64,000 nt of DNA, from assembly GCA_963924555.1 (NCBI GenBank), contig OZ004597.1, forward strand, positions 1,240,001 to 1,304,000, in the 5' to 3' direction. Source of the DNA: Crambe crambe. Taxonomy: Eukaryota > Porifera > Demospongiae > Poecilosclerida > Crambeidae. Below the pieces are notes generated by a model. The model worked only from the letters and a program-made list of their open reading frames with translations. It had not been told where the DNA came from and searched no databases. The translations under genes were made by a program, and so were the position numbers. Of the stretch, positions 33,419 through 49,700 are shown one piece after another; positions within the stretch are counted from its first letter, which is position 1, and each line of letters opens with the position of its first letter.

Positions 33419-33773
33419 TCACCCTTCTCGGGCCCTTCCCGGGCCTGCACCATTTCTCATTTTAACCCTCAAAAAAATTATATCATTATAGAATCATCAA
33501 ACTCCAATTACATTTCATGTTTCAGACTTGGACTCACCAGTTAACTGTCTGTTGGTAATAAACAGCTGCTGTCTACATATTTAACCCTTAAACTACTACA
33601 GTCTACATACTTAAATACACAGTTGTGTTATTGTGTGATTCAGTCACATGGCCAGGGCCGGGGCAGAAAACAATTTAACAATTTAAAAGAACTGCTTCTG
33701 TAAAATTTGAAACTGATTATAAAAATATAAATATGAATGTGAAAGTTTTAATGGTGACTGTTTGAATGGTTAT
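33419..33773. other. Intergenic gap between convergent genes
   Basis: 355 bp of AT-rich sequence holding the 3' UTRs of the Kelch gene (+) and the Rho-GEF gene (-). AATAAA-like motifs occur on the plus strand (ggtaataaac, 33553-33562). I see no gene. Confidence 0.5.
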
Positions 33774-36294
33774 TTACTTGCAAGTCCATAGAAGAATGCA
33801 GCTGGCAGTGTCAGGCACACCCTGTACAATATTGCTGCTACGAAAGTCTTCACATCCATTCCCTCCAGTAATCACCAGGGGGACCCCTTCTTTCTGCACC
33901 ACTGATAGAAAGTGGACCTGGTCTACGTGACCATGATACAGAGGGGTGGGGGTAGGTGGGAGGAGCAGTGAGCATGGTTCCAGTGAAGGTTCGATGAATG
34001 GTGAGGGAATGGCCAGCACTATGCCTGCACTGGTGCCCACCAGCAGGAGGGAGTTGCTCGACTTAATGGAAGTGATGTAGAGAGAGGCACTTTTATGCTG
34101 CCGTATGATGGGGTCATATGCTGCATGTATGTACAAGAGGGGAGTCATGTGTAGTTCTGCACGTATCCACAAGAGGGAAGAAAATCATAACACTCAGCAT
34201 GTATGCACAAGAGGGTAGTATTATCATAACATCTATTTCATGGAATGCGGTCATATTATGTTGTATAAACAAGAGGACAAACTTATACATTTCTACATGT
34301 TCTTTTGAAATGAGACCAGTGGAGCACTAGTGCTCGCTGGTGGATTCATGATCTAGCTAGCTTATGGTAGCCATAATTAAAGGTGGGTCTGTCCGGACAT
34401 TACGTAACCACAAAAATTACAAATTTTCTTGCTTTTGTCCATACATTCCCACGGCAACCTCCAGGGGAGAATGCTGTATAAAGCAGCCACTTACATTTGA
34501 GGACCTCAACTACTGGACGGGTACAGTCAACGCTGGTAATTAGGTGACCTGAGGGAGCATGGAGGAGGTGGAGTAGAGAGGACCTTCGTACCGATACCCA
34601 CAGACTGTTCCCCATTGCCACTACATCTTCAATGACTTGATCAGATGGAAGAGTACACACAACCTGAAGTGAGAAAAAAGGAACATTAGGAAGCTGACTC
34701 TTTCTATCTCCACTCTTGAAATTCTGAAAAAAAAAAGGTTTCTTTTGCCTGCACTGAAAGCTTTAAGTACTTGTGTACGTTTCAGTGATAAAAATAGCAA
34801 CAACATTTTGAAAGGCGATTTGTGTGTGTACACATGCAGATTGTGCATACAAAGTCAATGTGAAGTGGTCAGCAAATTAGCAGGTAGTTGTACGACGAGT
34901 GAAAATTCTGTGGGGACAAGATCCTGATCATTATATGAAACAGTAACACATTCTTTTTCTCCAGTACAAGTGGACAGCTGTGTCCGAGCTAAGCATGTCT
35001 AGGAGAGTCATGAGACTACTACTGCTATGCGTACCTTTACAGAGTGAGTAGCTGGATCCAGTCGGTAGAATGAGCCCTCGCATGAGACCCATAGTTCACC
35101 CATGACACTCACACAGCACCGCACTGGTTCACTCCCCACCTCCACCCGGTGGAAAGACGAAGAAGTTGTGGGATCAGATGCGTCCAACTCGGCAAGTGTG
35201 CCATCACCCAGTCCAACATACACACTGCCATTAAAGTGTCTGCAAGCATGCAAGTGAAGATCATGCTTGGCCTAGAATACTATTTAAAGTGCCCAAGTGA
35301 GTCCAAGTGCCTAGCTTAGTTGTGGCTACCAGACTCCCCAAGCTCTGGCTTCCCATCAATATGGCTTCCATTAAGGGGACATTATATGATTAGCAATAAA
35401 CCCATACCAGCTGCTTAAAGTTTGGTGGTTTCATAATTGGTGATCATATGATTATGTATTATATATATTGATAACCACAAATTTTTTTACTGTATTCATA
35501 CCTGATACAATGCACAGCCGAGCCTAAGTCTATTGTCTTGCGGCTTGTTCGGGAGCGGAGACTGTTGCCCACTCTGTAGAGGTGGATCTGTCCTCCGTCT
35601 GTCCCCAACCACATGCAGTGTTCACATTCCTTCTCCACCCCTTCCAGGGATGAGGGTCGAAGGGTGAGTGCGGGCCAGAGTCTCCTGGTACTGGTACTAT
35701 CAATACTACTACTCCCCTGAGCGGACATGTGTTGCTGTCCTGTGGCGGGGGAGGGAACTCGTCTGTCAACTTCCATTCCGATATCAGGAAAGGGAGGGGC
35801 AGAATTGGAACGGACGCGAGTGATTCCGTGAACGGTGAGAGAATCTGTGGGTAAGCTTTGAACCAGAGCATTAGCGCAAGTGGTAGGCATAATACCTCCA
35901 CCGAGATCCAGGTCCCCTTCCAGAAATATCAACTCATCATCTTTGTCACTTGGCACACTCTTGATATCACTGCTGGAGCTGAGGGTGGGGCTTAAGGTCA
36001 CATGATCTGAGTTCAAAGAGGAGGTACCAGAAGATGATGTAGAGATAGAGATATTAGGAGGCGAGGTGAGATGAGGAGGGGGCGGAGCAGAGGACGAGGA
36101 GGGGATGGCAGAGATGCAGGTGATATGTGAATCTGATATTGTGATGTTGGCTACCACTTGGGAGTGTGAAGTTGTGGGTTGGAGGTCCAAGAGTGAGACC
36201 TGGCCACCAAAGCCATCATTGCAACAAACCCAGAGACAGCTGGAGGAGTTGGAATCCACAGCCAGTCCCTCTACAGCACAAGTCAACTATTGGG

Positions 36295-36345
<51 letters not shown>

Positions 36346-36348
36346 AGG

Positions 36349-36416
<68 letters not shown>

Positions 36417-39400
36417 CTGGAATGGTGTTAGTAGTTAGTGTCAGTCTTACCTGCATTCCAACTCTGCTGGACTGGAGGATTACAGAGTTCAGGAATTCCA
36501 GGTCCTGAGAAACACCTATCCTTGTAATCTGATTGGGCAGTGGAGATGTGGGTGGGGCAACACTAGTGGTGGGTGGAGCTTCAGAGTCGGCTGTTTTTTT
36601 GGCTCGGAGGAACTCTTCCTCCCACGAATCCCTGATCTTTTGTGATGGAAAAAGCACAGTATATTGAGTAGGTGGGGCTGAGGCATAGCCAAGGAGGTCT
36701 ATACGGGTACACTCCAGTGGGAGATTGTCCAACTCTGCCTTCTTGGTTACCATACCTTCTCGGATGTCGGACTGGAGTTCTCTCAGTGTTGCCATCAGCG
36801 CCTAAAGGTATCATTATTAATTATGCAAAGAGAATCGGTCAATTAACTTGTCACAACAAGACCCCATGAGAGTTATTTGGCAGGGAGAAGAAGGTATTGA
36901 ATAGCAAAAAGAAGGAGAGCAAGTGGGTAAACAGCAAAATCACTTTGGCAGACCTTTTTGGAGTGTGAACTAGTGAGAGATCTGGCACCAGCTGGACTAG
37001 ACGTGTATACATACACACAGTGAGAGAGATGTACGAGTCGCTCTCTTCACCCACAAATATTGTGTCTGAGAGTTCTGCCAACCTCTCATTGCTACATAGC
37101 TAGAGGAGGATTTGCCGATAGTGGAGTGGGTGGGGGGGGGGGGCTGGGGGAAGGAGGGAGGGCTAGCCTAGAGATGCCACTGTTCACCAGGGGTGCTAAA
37201 CCACTAATTGTCCTGACCACAAGCCATAAAACATTAGGCTACCATGTACAGATTGCAGTGATCTTGCAACATGAAATCCAGAACAGCAAAACCAAAATTT
37301 ACATAGTCTCCCTTTCAAATGGCTTTGGAGTTGGGCTACTTGAAAGGAGGCTATGTAAATTTTTGGTTTTGGCTGTTCTGGATTTGTATTGCAGGATCAC
37401 TGCAATCTGCTGTACATACTATTCCATTGCCCTAGCTACCTGATGGGGGTGGTGGATCACTGTGCTCATGTCCAGCATCTGCTGAAGAATGCTGTCATCT
37501 TTCTGTAGGTTCTCCAACATCTTCTCAACGGTATTTTGCCGGCGTCTATCAAAGGAGAGGGCTAGTGGGAAAATTGTAAGTTGAATGTAAACCAAATCTC
37601 TTTGCAACACTTAGCATGCTCAATGGGGCCTGAAAACTAGATGCAATCACCTGATCCAGACAAAACAAACTTAGCTAACTGCATGCACAGTCTCTGATGG
37701 GGATCATGCCATAACTCATACAAGCAGAAAGTGAATGAAATCTTTTTTTTTTCTTTGCATGAAAAATTCCTTTCCATATTTGCACAAGTCACTCATTTTT
37801 TCAGTGCATAGAGGCAACACCTCATTGAACAATGTGTACCACTCCACCACCTTGGGAAATAATCTTCCCCCTTATGCTACAATTCAATAGTTAAGAGTAA
37901 TCTCCAAGGGTGTATTTTTTCCCCCAATAAACCACCTTCTATTAGATTACATGGTCAGGTGGGGGTATTATGCTGGTCACCTTGTGTCTGGGCGACTGAT
38001 ACTTTGGTGAGTGGGAGATGCCACTTGATATTGTACTTGAAACTATCAGAGAAGACAGAATTCAGGTTGAGTAAGGAGCTCCTCTTAAATCCCGAGCTCT
38101 TCCTTCGTGAGCAGGCACACACTAAAATGTCTGAATAGAGGATCAAAAATCTGTCTCTCTTTTGTACGTTTCCTTTCTGAAAGGAAGAAGAAGGAATAAA
38201 AGACTGAGTTGGCAACCTCGAAAGGATGTAACTTACAACTTCAGTGATCATGTCATATCGAAGGAAGCAGCTGTGAGGGGAAAGCAGCTGCAAGAGAGAG
38301 GAACAATGGGATACACAGTTAATTTGGTGTAGGGGAACATGGAGAGGCCCCCAGGCTACAAGGGAAATGTCCATAAAGCATGCAACAGACAAGCATGCCA
38401 AGAAGGGGACAGATGGACTAACATGCCAAGGAAAAAATAATGCATTGTGTATTATATAACCACAGACACGCAGCATTTCCCACTGATTGAAGAGTTGGCT
38501 AACGCCATAAAAAGTGTATATGCATGGGAACTGCTGCAAGCTGAAATATTTATTGTTCACCATAGAGTAACCATCCAGACACTATGACAACGATGTACCG
38601 CTGTATTAAATGACCTACAATTTTTACAGCAACAAAGTATAAACACTATAATGAAACAGTTAGCATTTTCCTCCTGCACACAAAGAAAACACACTTAGTC
38701 TTAGTGTCAGATGTTAAAGTGGCTAAGCCAATCAGAGTTGCTAATAATATCAGCAAGAAAAGGAATCAAAATGTTGGACTCACATGAGCCAATCCATCCA
38801 CAGAATTGAGTAACTCTTTATGATAGCCTATTCTCTCCCTTTCCCTCTCGCTCTCGTTGACTTTTCCTGCCAGCATGATCAATTCACCTAGGGCCTGCTG
38901 GAGGGGGGCATGATCAGGGTGGGAGGGGCCAGTGTGCTTCAGAAGGTCCTTGACAAAGAGCACATAGCGAGGAATACGTTGAACAGGTTTGATCAAAAGA
39001 TCGTCCAAAGTGAGTTTGCCTTCGCTATCTCGGGCACGTTGCTACATAAACAAAGAACATTTCCATTTATACACTAACAGATACTTTCAATGGAGAACCT
39101 GTTAACATAGTGTTCTAGATCCTTTTGATAAGAGAAAAAAATAACTTCAAAGGAGCCCATCTCATAGCTAACTCCATTACTTAATAGAAAGAATCAATAA
39201 TGTAAGCTTTGTTTGGTAATTATCCCAAGCATATGAAGCTAGTACACGCCTCATATCAAACCCACAAAATCCACACAAATCAAGCTGCCTCTTAATCAGC
39301 ATTTCACACTTATTGGCAGTTCCAAATACCCCATTACACTTCATTAGTGTAATGGAATTAACAATGGCAACGCTAGCTCTCTCCCTTAATTACTCACACA

Positions 39401-41475
39401 CCTCTAGGAACTTGGAGAAGACTGATTTTGTCTGCTTGGCTATTTCAATGCTGGACTTTGCCTTCATGAAATTCCCTATGAACTTTCTGTAGATATCCAT
39501 GAGATGACAGCGTGAGAACTGGAAGAAGACAAGAAGGCAAAATTAAGTGATGCTAATAATATGTCTTCCTAACTCACTGTATTGACAAAGATGTCTCCAA
39601 TTTTTCTCTGTGTGTCCCAGTGTTCCACTCGTTCAGTAAGCTGCTGGAGAAACCGTTCGTGCAGGGAACAGATCTCAGGGATCTGATAGAAGATGTTTTT
39701 GACAAGACTGGGTTCAACCAAGGCAGCTGCTTGCGGTTTTCTGAGGGGTTCATAATACACCTAGATGGAGGTGCAGGGGGGAGTTAATAACGTTAGAGGA
39801 TGTAACTGCAGCAGTTTAAGGTTTTCTAAAAGGAAATGGACTCATTTCTATTTACCTTCAGTATGGTCTTCAAACTCTCCACATAGGAGAGCTCAGTTTC
39901 AACTAGAAATCTGACCACATGTTGCCTCATCTCCTTCTGAAATGACCAACACAAAGAAAATGCAAATTAAGATAGTTCAATGTGTTGCTGGCTTCCCATA
40001 TTGGTCCCTTCAGGGCTTCCTCAGTGTCAAAATATTGGATCTCTGTCGCTTTGATTACCAAAAAGGACTTACTACCTGACAGTCACATCTGCAACTCAAC
40101 TCACCCATCCTGGACTTGGATTTTGTCGAGATGGCTTCACGCAAAATGTGTATCTCTTCTTCAGAGTACTTCCTTGAGGGTTTCGTCCAGTAGTTGGTGT
40201 CTTGCTACTTGCTTCTTCTGTGGTCAAGACCGTCGGGTCTGAGAGCTTTCTTGCATGTGATGCGGCGCTAACACTACTTTCCTGATTCATACACTGTTTC
40301 AAGTTGGATCTGGGGAGGTTAGGGCTCTGTCTCCTGCTGGATGGATTGCTCGCGCTGAGTCTCACCACTGGGGGGGACAGGTCACTCTTGGCACTGTACG
40401 ACAGTGAATCTGAACTGTCTTCTCTTGATAGAGTGGTAGATGTGAGGGCGGGGCTGTAGTTGGGCAGATCAGGACTGTCCCCCTCCTCCTCCTCCTCCTC
40501 TTTTTCAGTGTGGAAGAATATTTGATGACCAGTGGAGGCTGAACTGGAGAGGGCAGTCAAGGGAGGAGGACGGTGTTTGCCTCGTGAAGGGCTCTTGGTG
40601 GTGTCTTGGTAGGAGCCACTCTGTGTGGGATCATGGAACTGATCGCTGGGATGGACCTGAACCTCTTTCCACTCCTTCTGGCCCCCTGGGATAGCCAGAC
40701 CAGTGGTTCTGGTGTACGCCGGGAGAGTACTAACCTTCCTGCTGACAAGAATAGGACTGTCAGGAGTTGTCGCCGTCTTTGCCCCTCCCACCAGCTTCTT
40801 ATCACCCTTTCCAAGGAATCCTAAAGTTCGCCGTTTGCGTTCACTGCTGGAACCAAAGGAGAAGGTGAGTGACTTCCCTGGCTTTCGAGATTTCTTCACT
40901 TTGGTGGTCAACTGTGGCCCCTCATTAACACCATCACCACAAGCAGCAGATGAAGGTGTAACCACTTGTCCTTTTCTTGACTGGACTCTGCTATGATTGC
41001 TCATATTAGTGGAAACTACACTCGATTTCTCGCAATAGCTAATAGGCCTACACAATATTGGCTTATCTTTCGCTAGCTCTTTACAATTGCAGATATCTGA
41101 AGTTCCGTTCAAGGATTTCCTTTTCGAATGTTTAAGCAAACTCATGTGCGAAGAATCCCTGTTTATTTTAACTGGGGAGGTGGCTGCAACAATATCGGAA
41201 GCAACCACTTGATTTTCTATCTTCCTCGTCCTCACCGGTAGAGTATTATGAGATGCTTGCGTGAAGTTCCAAGGCAGGGTTGCCCTGGAGGCCAGCGATA
41301 CAACTGTCTTGGGTCGAGGGAGTGCTGGAAAGCCTACATCGGAATACTGATCATCGCTATAGAAAGAGTGGAGATTATGTTGCATTTCCTGCTGCAAAGA
41401 ACCCATACTCGTAGGAGTGTTCCTGGGGTATCTCTTGCGTCGCATCACTACTCCTCCGCTATCTGAGCTGTTCAT
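33774..41475 (-). CDS. Rho guanine nucleotide exchange factor, ARHGEF10/17-like (DH-PH-WD40-like)
   Basis: Starts on the minus strand at the ATG at 41475 (MNSSDSGGVV) with a long Ser/Lys-rich first exon to about 40108. The DH domain is spread over exons from 39937 to about 38765: VETELSYVESLKTIL (conserved region 1), HERFLQQLTERVEHWD, and LDDLLIKPVQRIPRYVLFVK (the conserved PVQRIPRY helix). A PH-like part follows (about 38300-36600; RDRFLILYSDILVCA and YTVLFPSQKIRDSWEEEFL). The C-terminal half, encoded from 36500 to 33774, has propeller-like segments: GLAVDSNSSSCLWVC, CMWLGTDGGQIHLYR, GSVYVGLGDGTLAEL and SLLLVGTSAGIVLAIP. This order is that of ARHGEF10 and ARHGEF17, which activate RhoA-type GTPases. 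I cannot decide between the two. Some exon borders, mainly 36900-38300, are not resolved. Confidence 0.82.
36297..36416. repeat. (GA)n microsatellite in a Rho-GEF intron
   Basis: About 120 bp of GA/GGGA units in an intron just before the exon encoding LTCAVEGLAV. Translated ORFs through it are artefacts. Confidence 0.95.
37244..37417. mobile_element. 174-bp palindromic MITE in a Rho-GEF intron
   Basis: The left arm (37244-37318) and right arm (37340-37417) are about 75-bp inverted copies with few mismatches. They share gattgcagtgatc, aaatccagaacagc and ttacatag. The ~20-bp centre is unpaired and no ORF is present. Confidence 0.85.
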
Positions 41476-41755
41476 TTTCTTCTTCACCGTCTCAAAATGA
41501 ATGTCATCTTTCTGCAGTACTGTAGTGCAAAATATGCTCTGGTACTGTTCCAGATCTGCAATGGCATTTCTTGGCTTTGTAAATTGGCCACATGGTCATT
41601 TTATTTACTAAAGCTGACCACATCCGCTTATACAATTTGTAGAATAGGAAAGGGTAGACAAGGGAGAAAACTCTTAATTTCGTCCATTGATATCCGGAAG
41701 TATCCGGAAGAAGCTATAGGCGAGGCGCATCGGAGCCAGAGGACCGCCAAGTAAA
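41476..41755. promoter_or_regulatory. Divergent upstream region, Rho-GEF gene and TMEM144-like copy 1
   Basis: 280 bp between opposed start codons with no exon seen. A small direct repeat of ccggaag-type sequence (tatccggaag twice, 41691-41710) resembles ETS-type core sites; this is only suggestive. Confidence 0.4.
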
Positions 41756-44037
41756 ATGTTGGCTGTGCTTACCTGGGTGTGCGTTGTAGCGGTGGTGATA
41801 AACGGTGCAGCCGGGAGAGAAATAAGCAGTGAAGATTTCTACCGAGTAGACACCCTTGCTGCAACAGCCAACCACACTACTACCTGGATTTGCCATGTAA
41901 AAAGTGACTATGGTGAGAGAAATTGATGGTATCTAGAATATCACATCAAGGAAACCGTCTTCTTATCAGGTGTTGGAGGAGTAGTTAACAAATCTCGTTG
42001 CAGTTCTTCCTGTAATGAAACAACAGACAGTAAGGAGTATTTAGGTTACATTGGAGCTGTTGTGGCCATTCTAATGTTTGGCTCCAATTTTATTCCTGTC
42101 AAAAAGTATGACACTGGAGATGGTAAGATGACCATTGTGTTCCACCAGTATGTCATTTGTTATCCATTGAATAGGTGTGTTCTTTCAGTGGGTCTTGTGC
42201 ATAGGCATATGGCTGGTAGGATTAGTGGTGAACTTCATCTTGGACTCCCCCATCTTCTTTCTCCCGGCTGTCATGGGTGGAGCAATGTGGACCACGGGTA
42301 TGTTTTGTGTCCATGGGTAATTATTACTTCGCATGCCACATGTGCAGCCAATCGATAGTGCCGTGTGTCAATATAATTTGTATCATTTTTAGCTTCAATA
42401 TCCCCCAAAACATGCAGGGATGGTTTCTTTAAGGGGTAGTTTCTACAAAGCTTGCATGTATATTGCTCATGAGCTTTAGTTTGTCGTGAATCCCTTATAC
42501 TTTTAGGGAATATGTTGGTTGTACCAATTATTAAAATGATTGGCATGACGATGGGTTTGACGGTGTGGGGAGTCGGCAACATGTTGAGTGGATGGATTGT
42601 AGGGAGGTGAGTCAATGCTACTTGGCATCTTATGATGTTGATAGATTTATCTAGATTTATCTTGGGTCAACCTGTTGAATGTGATGGACTCAATTATGGT
42701 GGAGTTGGCATTGTTGTGCTGAGGTGGGTGTGGCTATACACCGTCTTTCCTACTATATTCACAATATTTTCCATCTCTTAGTGTCATCATGATGGCATTT
42801 GTAAAAAGTGAAGGTAACAAATCTACCCCAAAGACAGAGAGCAAAGCTACTGAGTCCTCGCCTCTCCTTGGCAGCAATAAAAGTTCCTCTACAAATGCCA
42901 CTCTCAGCGAGAGGGTGGTGAGTTGCATTCTTTCCATATAAAAATCTTGCCATGCAGTTTTCTCCTTTAGCGTGGGTGCTGTGCCAATCTCTTCCAGACA
43001 TCCAAGGTCCATGGCTCTCCTGTTGCCTCCATCAACTCCGACAAACTCACTTTTAGTTCCAAATCCCCTCTTGGAGGAGGGACCATTGTGAATTCTGCAC
43101 CCTCTGACAATTCCTGGGTGGAAAAACTCGGGGTGTGGCAGAAAAGAATAATGTGAGTTTATAGATCGGTTCTCCAATGATCTTAAACCTCATAATATTG
43201 CAGAGGTTTTGCCTTGTGCCTGGTTTGCGGTCCTTTATTTTCATTCATCTTCCTGCCAGTGGAGTATATGAAGTTGTGTGATGATGGTCTTCATTCTTGC
43301 ACAGGTGAGTTGCATATTCCTCCTTCACATGACTCGTACTGCTATATGTACTAGACTTACTCTATGCTTACTCTCCTGTGAGTGCATTATCAAAGACAAT
43401 GACTTTCCATCATATATGGCACAAGAACACTATCACGTTCGGTTGACTTGTTCTTTTTTCTTCAGATATGAACTACATTTTTGGAGTGTATTCTGGCATT
43501 CTCTTCACTAGTACATTCTACTTCTTTGCCTATTCCGCTATCACTCTCAACAAGCCTAAAGTGTACCCCAGCGTCATTCTTCCAGGCTTGATCTCTGGCA
43601 TCATGTGGGGCATTGCAATGAGTGAGTACTCCAAACTTAATTTTCTCCCTGTTTTATTGAGTATTACATTTTACTGCTTATAGTGGGATGGTTTTTGGCC
43701 AATCAGCACTTATCACTGGCCATCAGTTTTCCACTAGTTACAGCAGTGAGTGAATTGTAGTAATAATACTTCACCATATTATTGGTACGTGGTATGTGCA
43801 TTTAATGTTCAGGGTCCTGGATTTATAAGCTCAGCATGGGGAATCCTGGTCTTTAGAGAAATCAAGGTTGGCATAAACCTTAGGTGCTGCAGATAAGACA
43901 GCTTTTATGTTGTGTCTCCTCTTTTTGTAATTGTGCAGGGGTGGAAGTACATTCTTCTCTTCTTCGTTGCATTTTGTGTTTCTTTGAGTGGTCTCATTTT
44001 GAATGGTCTCTCAAGGTGTAGAGTACAATGCAATTGA
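41756..44037 (+). CDS. TMEM144: TMEM144-like multipass membrane protein, copy 1
   Basis: ATG at 41756; TGA at 44035-44037. A signal-peptide-like N-terminus (MLAVLTWVCVVAVVINGAAG) and an extracellular stretch with NHT and NET sites are followed by the TMEM144 hallmark segment IGAVVAILMFGSNFIPVKKY, then LCIGIWLVGLVVNFIL, PIIKMIGMTMGLTVWGV, a cytosolic Ser/Lys loop and further helices (NYIFGVYSGILFTSTFYFF, YILLFFVAFCVSLSGLIL). About ten membrane segments are expected. The family belongs to the drug/metabolite or carbohydrate transporter-like superfamily; its substrate is unknown. About ten short exons. The next gene is a close paralogue in the same orientation. Confidence 0.85.
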
Positions 44038-44193
44038 TGACTATAAAAGACTTTCTGTTCATTGATTTTTTTATAGCTGTGTGATAATAATTATTTACAT
44101 ATTATTGTATCAAGAGCACGAGATATCCCCGGATACGTAGATATACGGAAACCCTTTTGGGGGCGGGGCTAAGATGAGCCCAGCCCCAAGAAG

Positions 44194-46595
<2,402 letters not shown>

Positions 46596-46780
46596 CAATT
46601 GTATAATTTATTTTACATGAAATAAACACTGTAAGATGAATAGCTATGGTTGACTAAAAACAATCAAAATATTAAAACAAAACTAAATCCAGGTGCATGA
46701 CCTGTACATAGTAACTCTGAATTATTGGTGTGCATTATTATGAACACTGCTGTATGTGCCAGAGTGGGTGTGGTTGTTTA

Positions 46781-49700
46781 TTAAGCACTGCACATGACAC
46801 AGGCTTCCTTGTTTTGAAGGGAACATGCCATGGCTTGCTCCTGGTATTCCTCACTCTTCTGCTCCTTTTCTGCTTCCCTCGAGATGGTCTGGTTCTGCTT
46901 GACCTGCTTTATCTTCTCCATGTCCACGGTGAATTGGATAGCATTAGCAGCTGGCTTGGTCCGCAAATAATACATCCCTGTCTTCAACCCCTGAAATTAA
47001 AATCCCTGTAATCCACTTCTTAGGAACTACATGATATTTCATTTACCTTTTTCCAAGCATAGAAATGCATGCTGGTGAGTTTTCCGAAGTTAGGCTCAGC
47101 AATGTGAACATTGAAAGATTGGCTCTGGTCAATGTAGGCTCCTCGGTCAGCTGCCATGTCAATCAGCGTACGCTGAGATAACTCCCACACTGTCTTGTAC
47201 AACTTCTTAAAGTCATCTGGAATCCCTTCGATTTTCTATATAATGACATAAAAGATGAAAAAATTGCAGAGAGAGAGGTGTGTATCAATGAGGGATTTAC
47301 CTGTATGGAGCCATTGTGGGCGATGAGTTGTTGTTTCATGGTTTCATCCCACAGACCGGCTTCAGTGAGGTCCTTGAGGAGATGGTGGTTGACCACTTGG
47401 AACTCCCCAGAGAGAACGCGACGGCTGTAGATGTTACTGGTGTAGGGCTCTATGGACTCGTTATTCCCCAAGATTTGAGCTGTTGATGCTGTGGGCATTG
47501 GAGCAAGAAGGAGGCTGTTTCTGGTTCCATGCCTGAGGGTATATAAGAGATGCTTGGCATATAAAATTTCGTGGTTCTGAAACCAAGAAAATTATTGCTA
47601 TCTCTCACTTTGCAATTTTTTCCTTGAGCGCAGCCCAGTCCCAAAGGTCAGTGGGTGTGACTCCCCACATGTCAAACTGGAGTTGCCCCTTACTGACAGG
47701 TGAGCCAGCGTATGTCTCGTACGTACCCTCCTCCTCTGCCAGTTCACACGAAGCAGTGAGTGCCCCGTAGTAGATGGTCTCGAATATCTGAATGTTGAGT
47801 GTTTTGGCCTCAGGGCTGTCGAATGGGTACCTCATCAAGATGAAAGCATCGGCCAATCCTTGCACACCTATTCCGATTGGTCTGTGTCGGAAATTGGACT
47901 TCCTGGCCTGGGGGGAAGGAGTACAATTATAAGATTGGGAATGAAGAGGTGGGTGTGGCCTTACTTCAGGGACAGGGTAGTAGTTGATATCAATGATTTT
48001 GTTAAGGTTTCGAGTGACAACTTTCGAGATCTCAAATAACTTCTGAAAGTCGAATTTCCTGTCGGAAACGAAGCGGTTGAGTGCAATGGAGGCAAGATTG
48101 CACACTGCCACCTCATCAGGTGATGTGTATTCAACGATCTCTGTGCAGAGATTGCTGGACTTGATTGTTCCGAGATTCTAATACAATTAACACATAATCA
48201 AGGGGCGTGTACACATTACACTAGGGGGAAGTACCTGCTGATTACTCTTCCTGTTGCAGTGGTCCTTGTATACCATATAAGGAGTTCCGGTTTCTGTTTG
48301 AGCTTGCAAAATGGCAAACCACAGCTTCTGGGCCTTCATCGTTTTGCGAGCTCTTCCTTCCTTCTCGTACCTTGTGTACAGCTTTTCAAACTCCTCCCCC
48401 CAGCAGTCACCGAGTCCTGGACACTCATGTGGACACATTAGGGACCACTCCTCATTCTTTTCCACTCGTTTCATGAAGAGGTCCGGTACCCACATCGAGT
48501 AGAACAGGTCTCTTGCTCTCTGAAGAATTAATTAAGGAGAAAAGTTTTTAAATGATAGGAGTGGTATTTCATTAAATTAAGTTACCTTTTCTTCAGAACC
48601 ATGGTTTTTACGAAGGTCAAGGAAGTCCATGACATCAGCATGCCAAGGCTCAAGGTAGATGGCAAAGGCACCTGGTCGTTTGTTGCCACCTTGGTCCACA
48701 TAACGAGCAGTATTATTGAAGACCCTCAGCATTGGTACCAAGCCATTGGATGTGCCATTAGTCTGGGGGGGGGGGGGGGGGGGGGAATATAATTGAAATT
48801 AATGGGACTTTGTTAATAAAAGAAACCTACCCCAGCTATGTAGCTTCCAGAGGCTCTGATGTTGTGTACAGCCAGCCCAATCCCCCCGGCAGACTTGGAG
48901 ATGCAGGCACATGTCTTGAGGGTGTCGTAGATGCCATCAATGCTGTCTTCCTTCATGCAGATGAGGAAACAAGAGGAGAGTTGGGCGCGACATGTTCCAG
49001 CATTAAAGAGAGTGGGAGAGGCATGTGTGAACCATCGCTCTGACATCAAGTTATACGTCTAGAGAGAGAGAGGAGAGAGAGAGATATGTTCACTTGAGCC
49101 AGACCTTTATTCATAATTATTTACCTCAATTGCCTTCTCTATGTTTTCTCCATGGATTCCAACTGCCACTCTCATCAGCATATGCTGTGGACGTTCAGCC
49201 ACTGCGAGTAAGAAGTAGGTATGTATGAAGAGTTTGGGGATGACAATGGAGAGGAACCTCACCTTTCTTGTTGATCTTAAGAAGATATGACCGTTCCAAT
49301 GTCTTGAACCCAAAGTACTGGTAACTGAAGTCTCTGTCATAAATGATGGCTGAATTGAGCCGCTAAATAGATACAAAAGATACAGATAATTAAACGGTTT
49401 CATTTGTGGTGGGAACCCTTTTTTTTCTTTTTTCACCTCGGCATTCTTCATGATGATGTCACAAGTCTCTTTGGAGATCATGGGTGAGTGCTTCTTAGTG
49501 ATTGGATGTATATAGTTGTACAGATCCTCCATCACAGCTACAGAAAATAAAAAGCATAATGTATCAGATCTTGAACTCTTAAGTTAGACAATATCAAAGG
49601 ATAATAAGAACATTGATAGATAGATAGGCTAGATCAAATTTACTGCAGGTTGGTCGTCAGGGGAATAGGTGGATACTGTATAGGACATGAAAGGATCAGG

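Noticed and set aside
36105..36508. Arg/Glu-rich plus-strand ORFs
   Set aside because: They cover a GA repeat and antisense Rho-GEF exons; the minus-strand reading has the domain matches.
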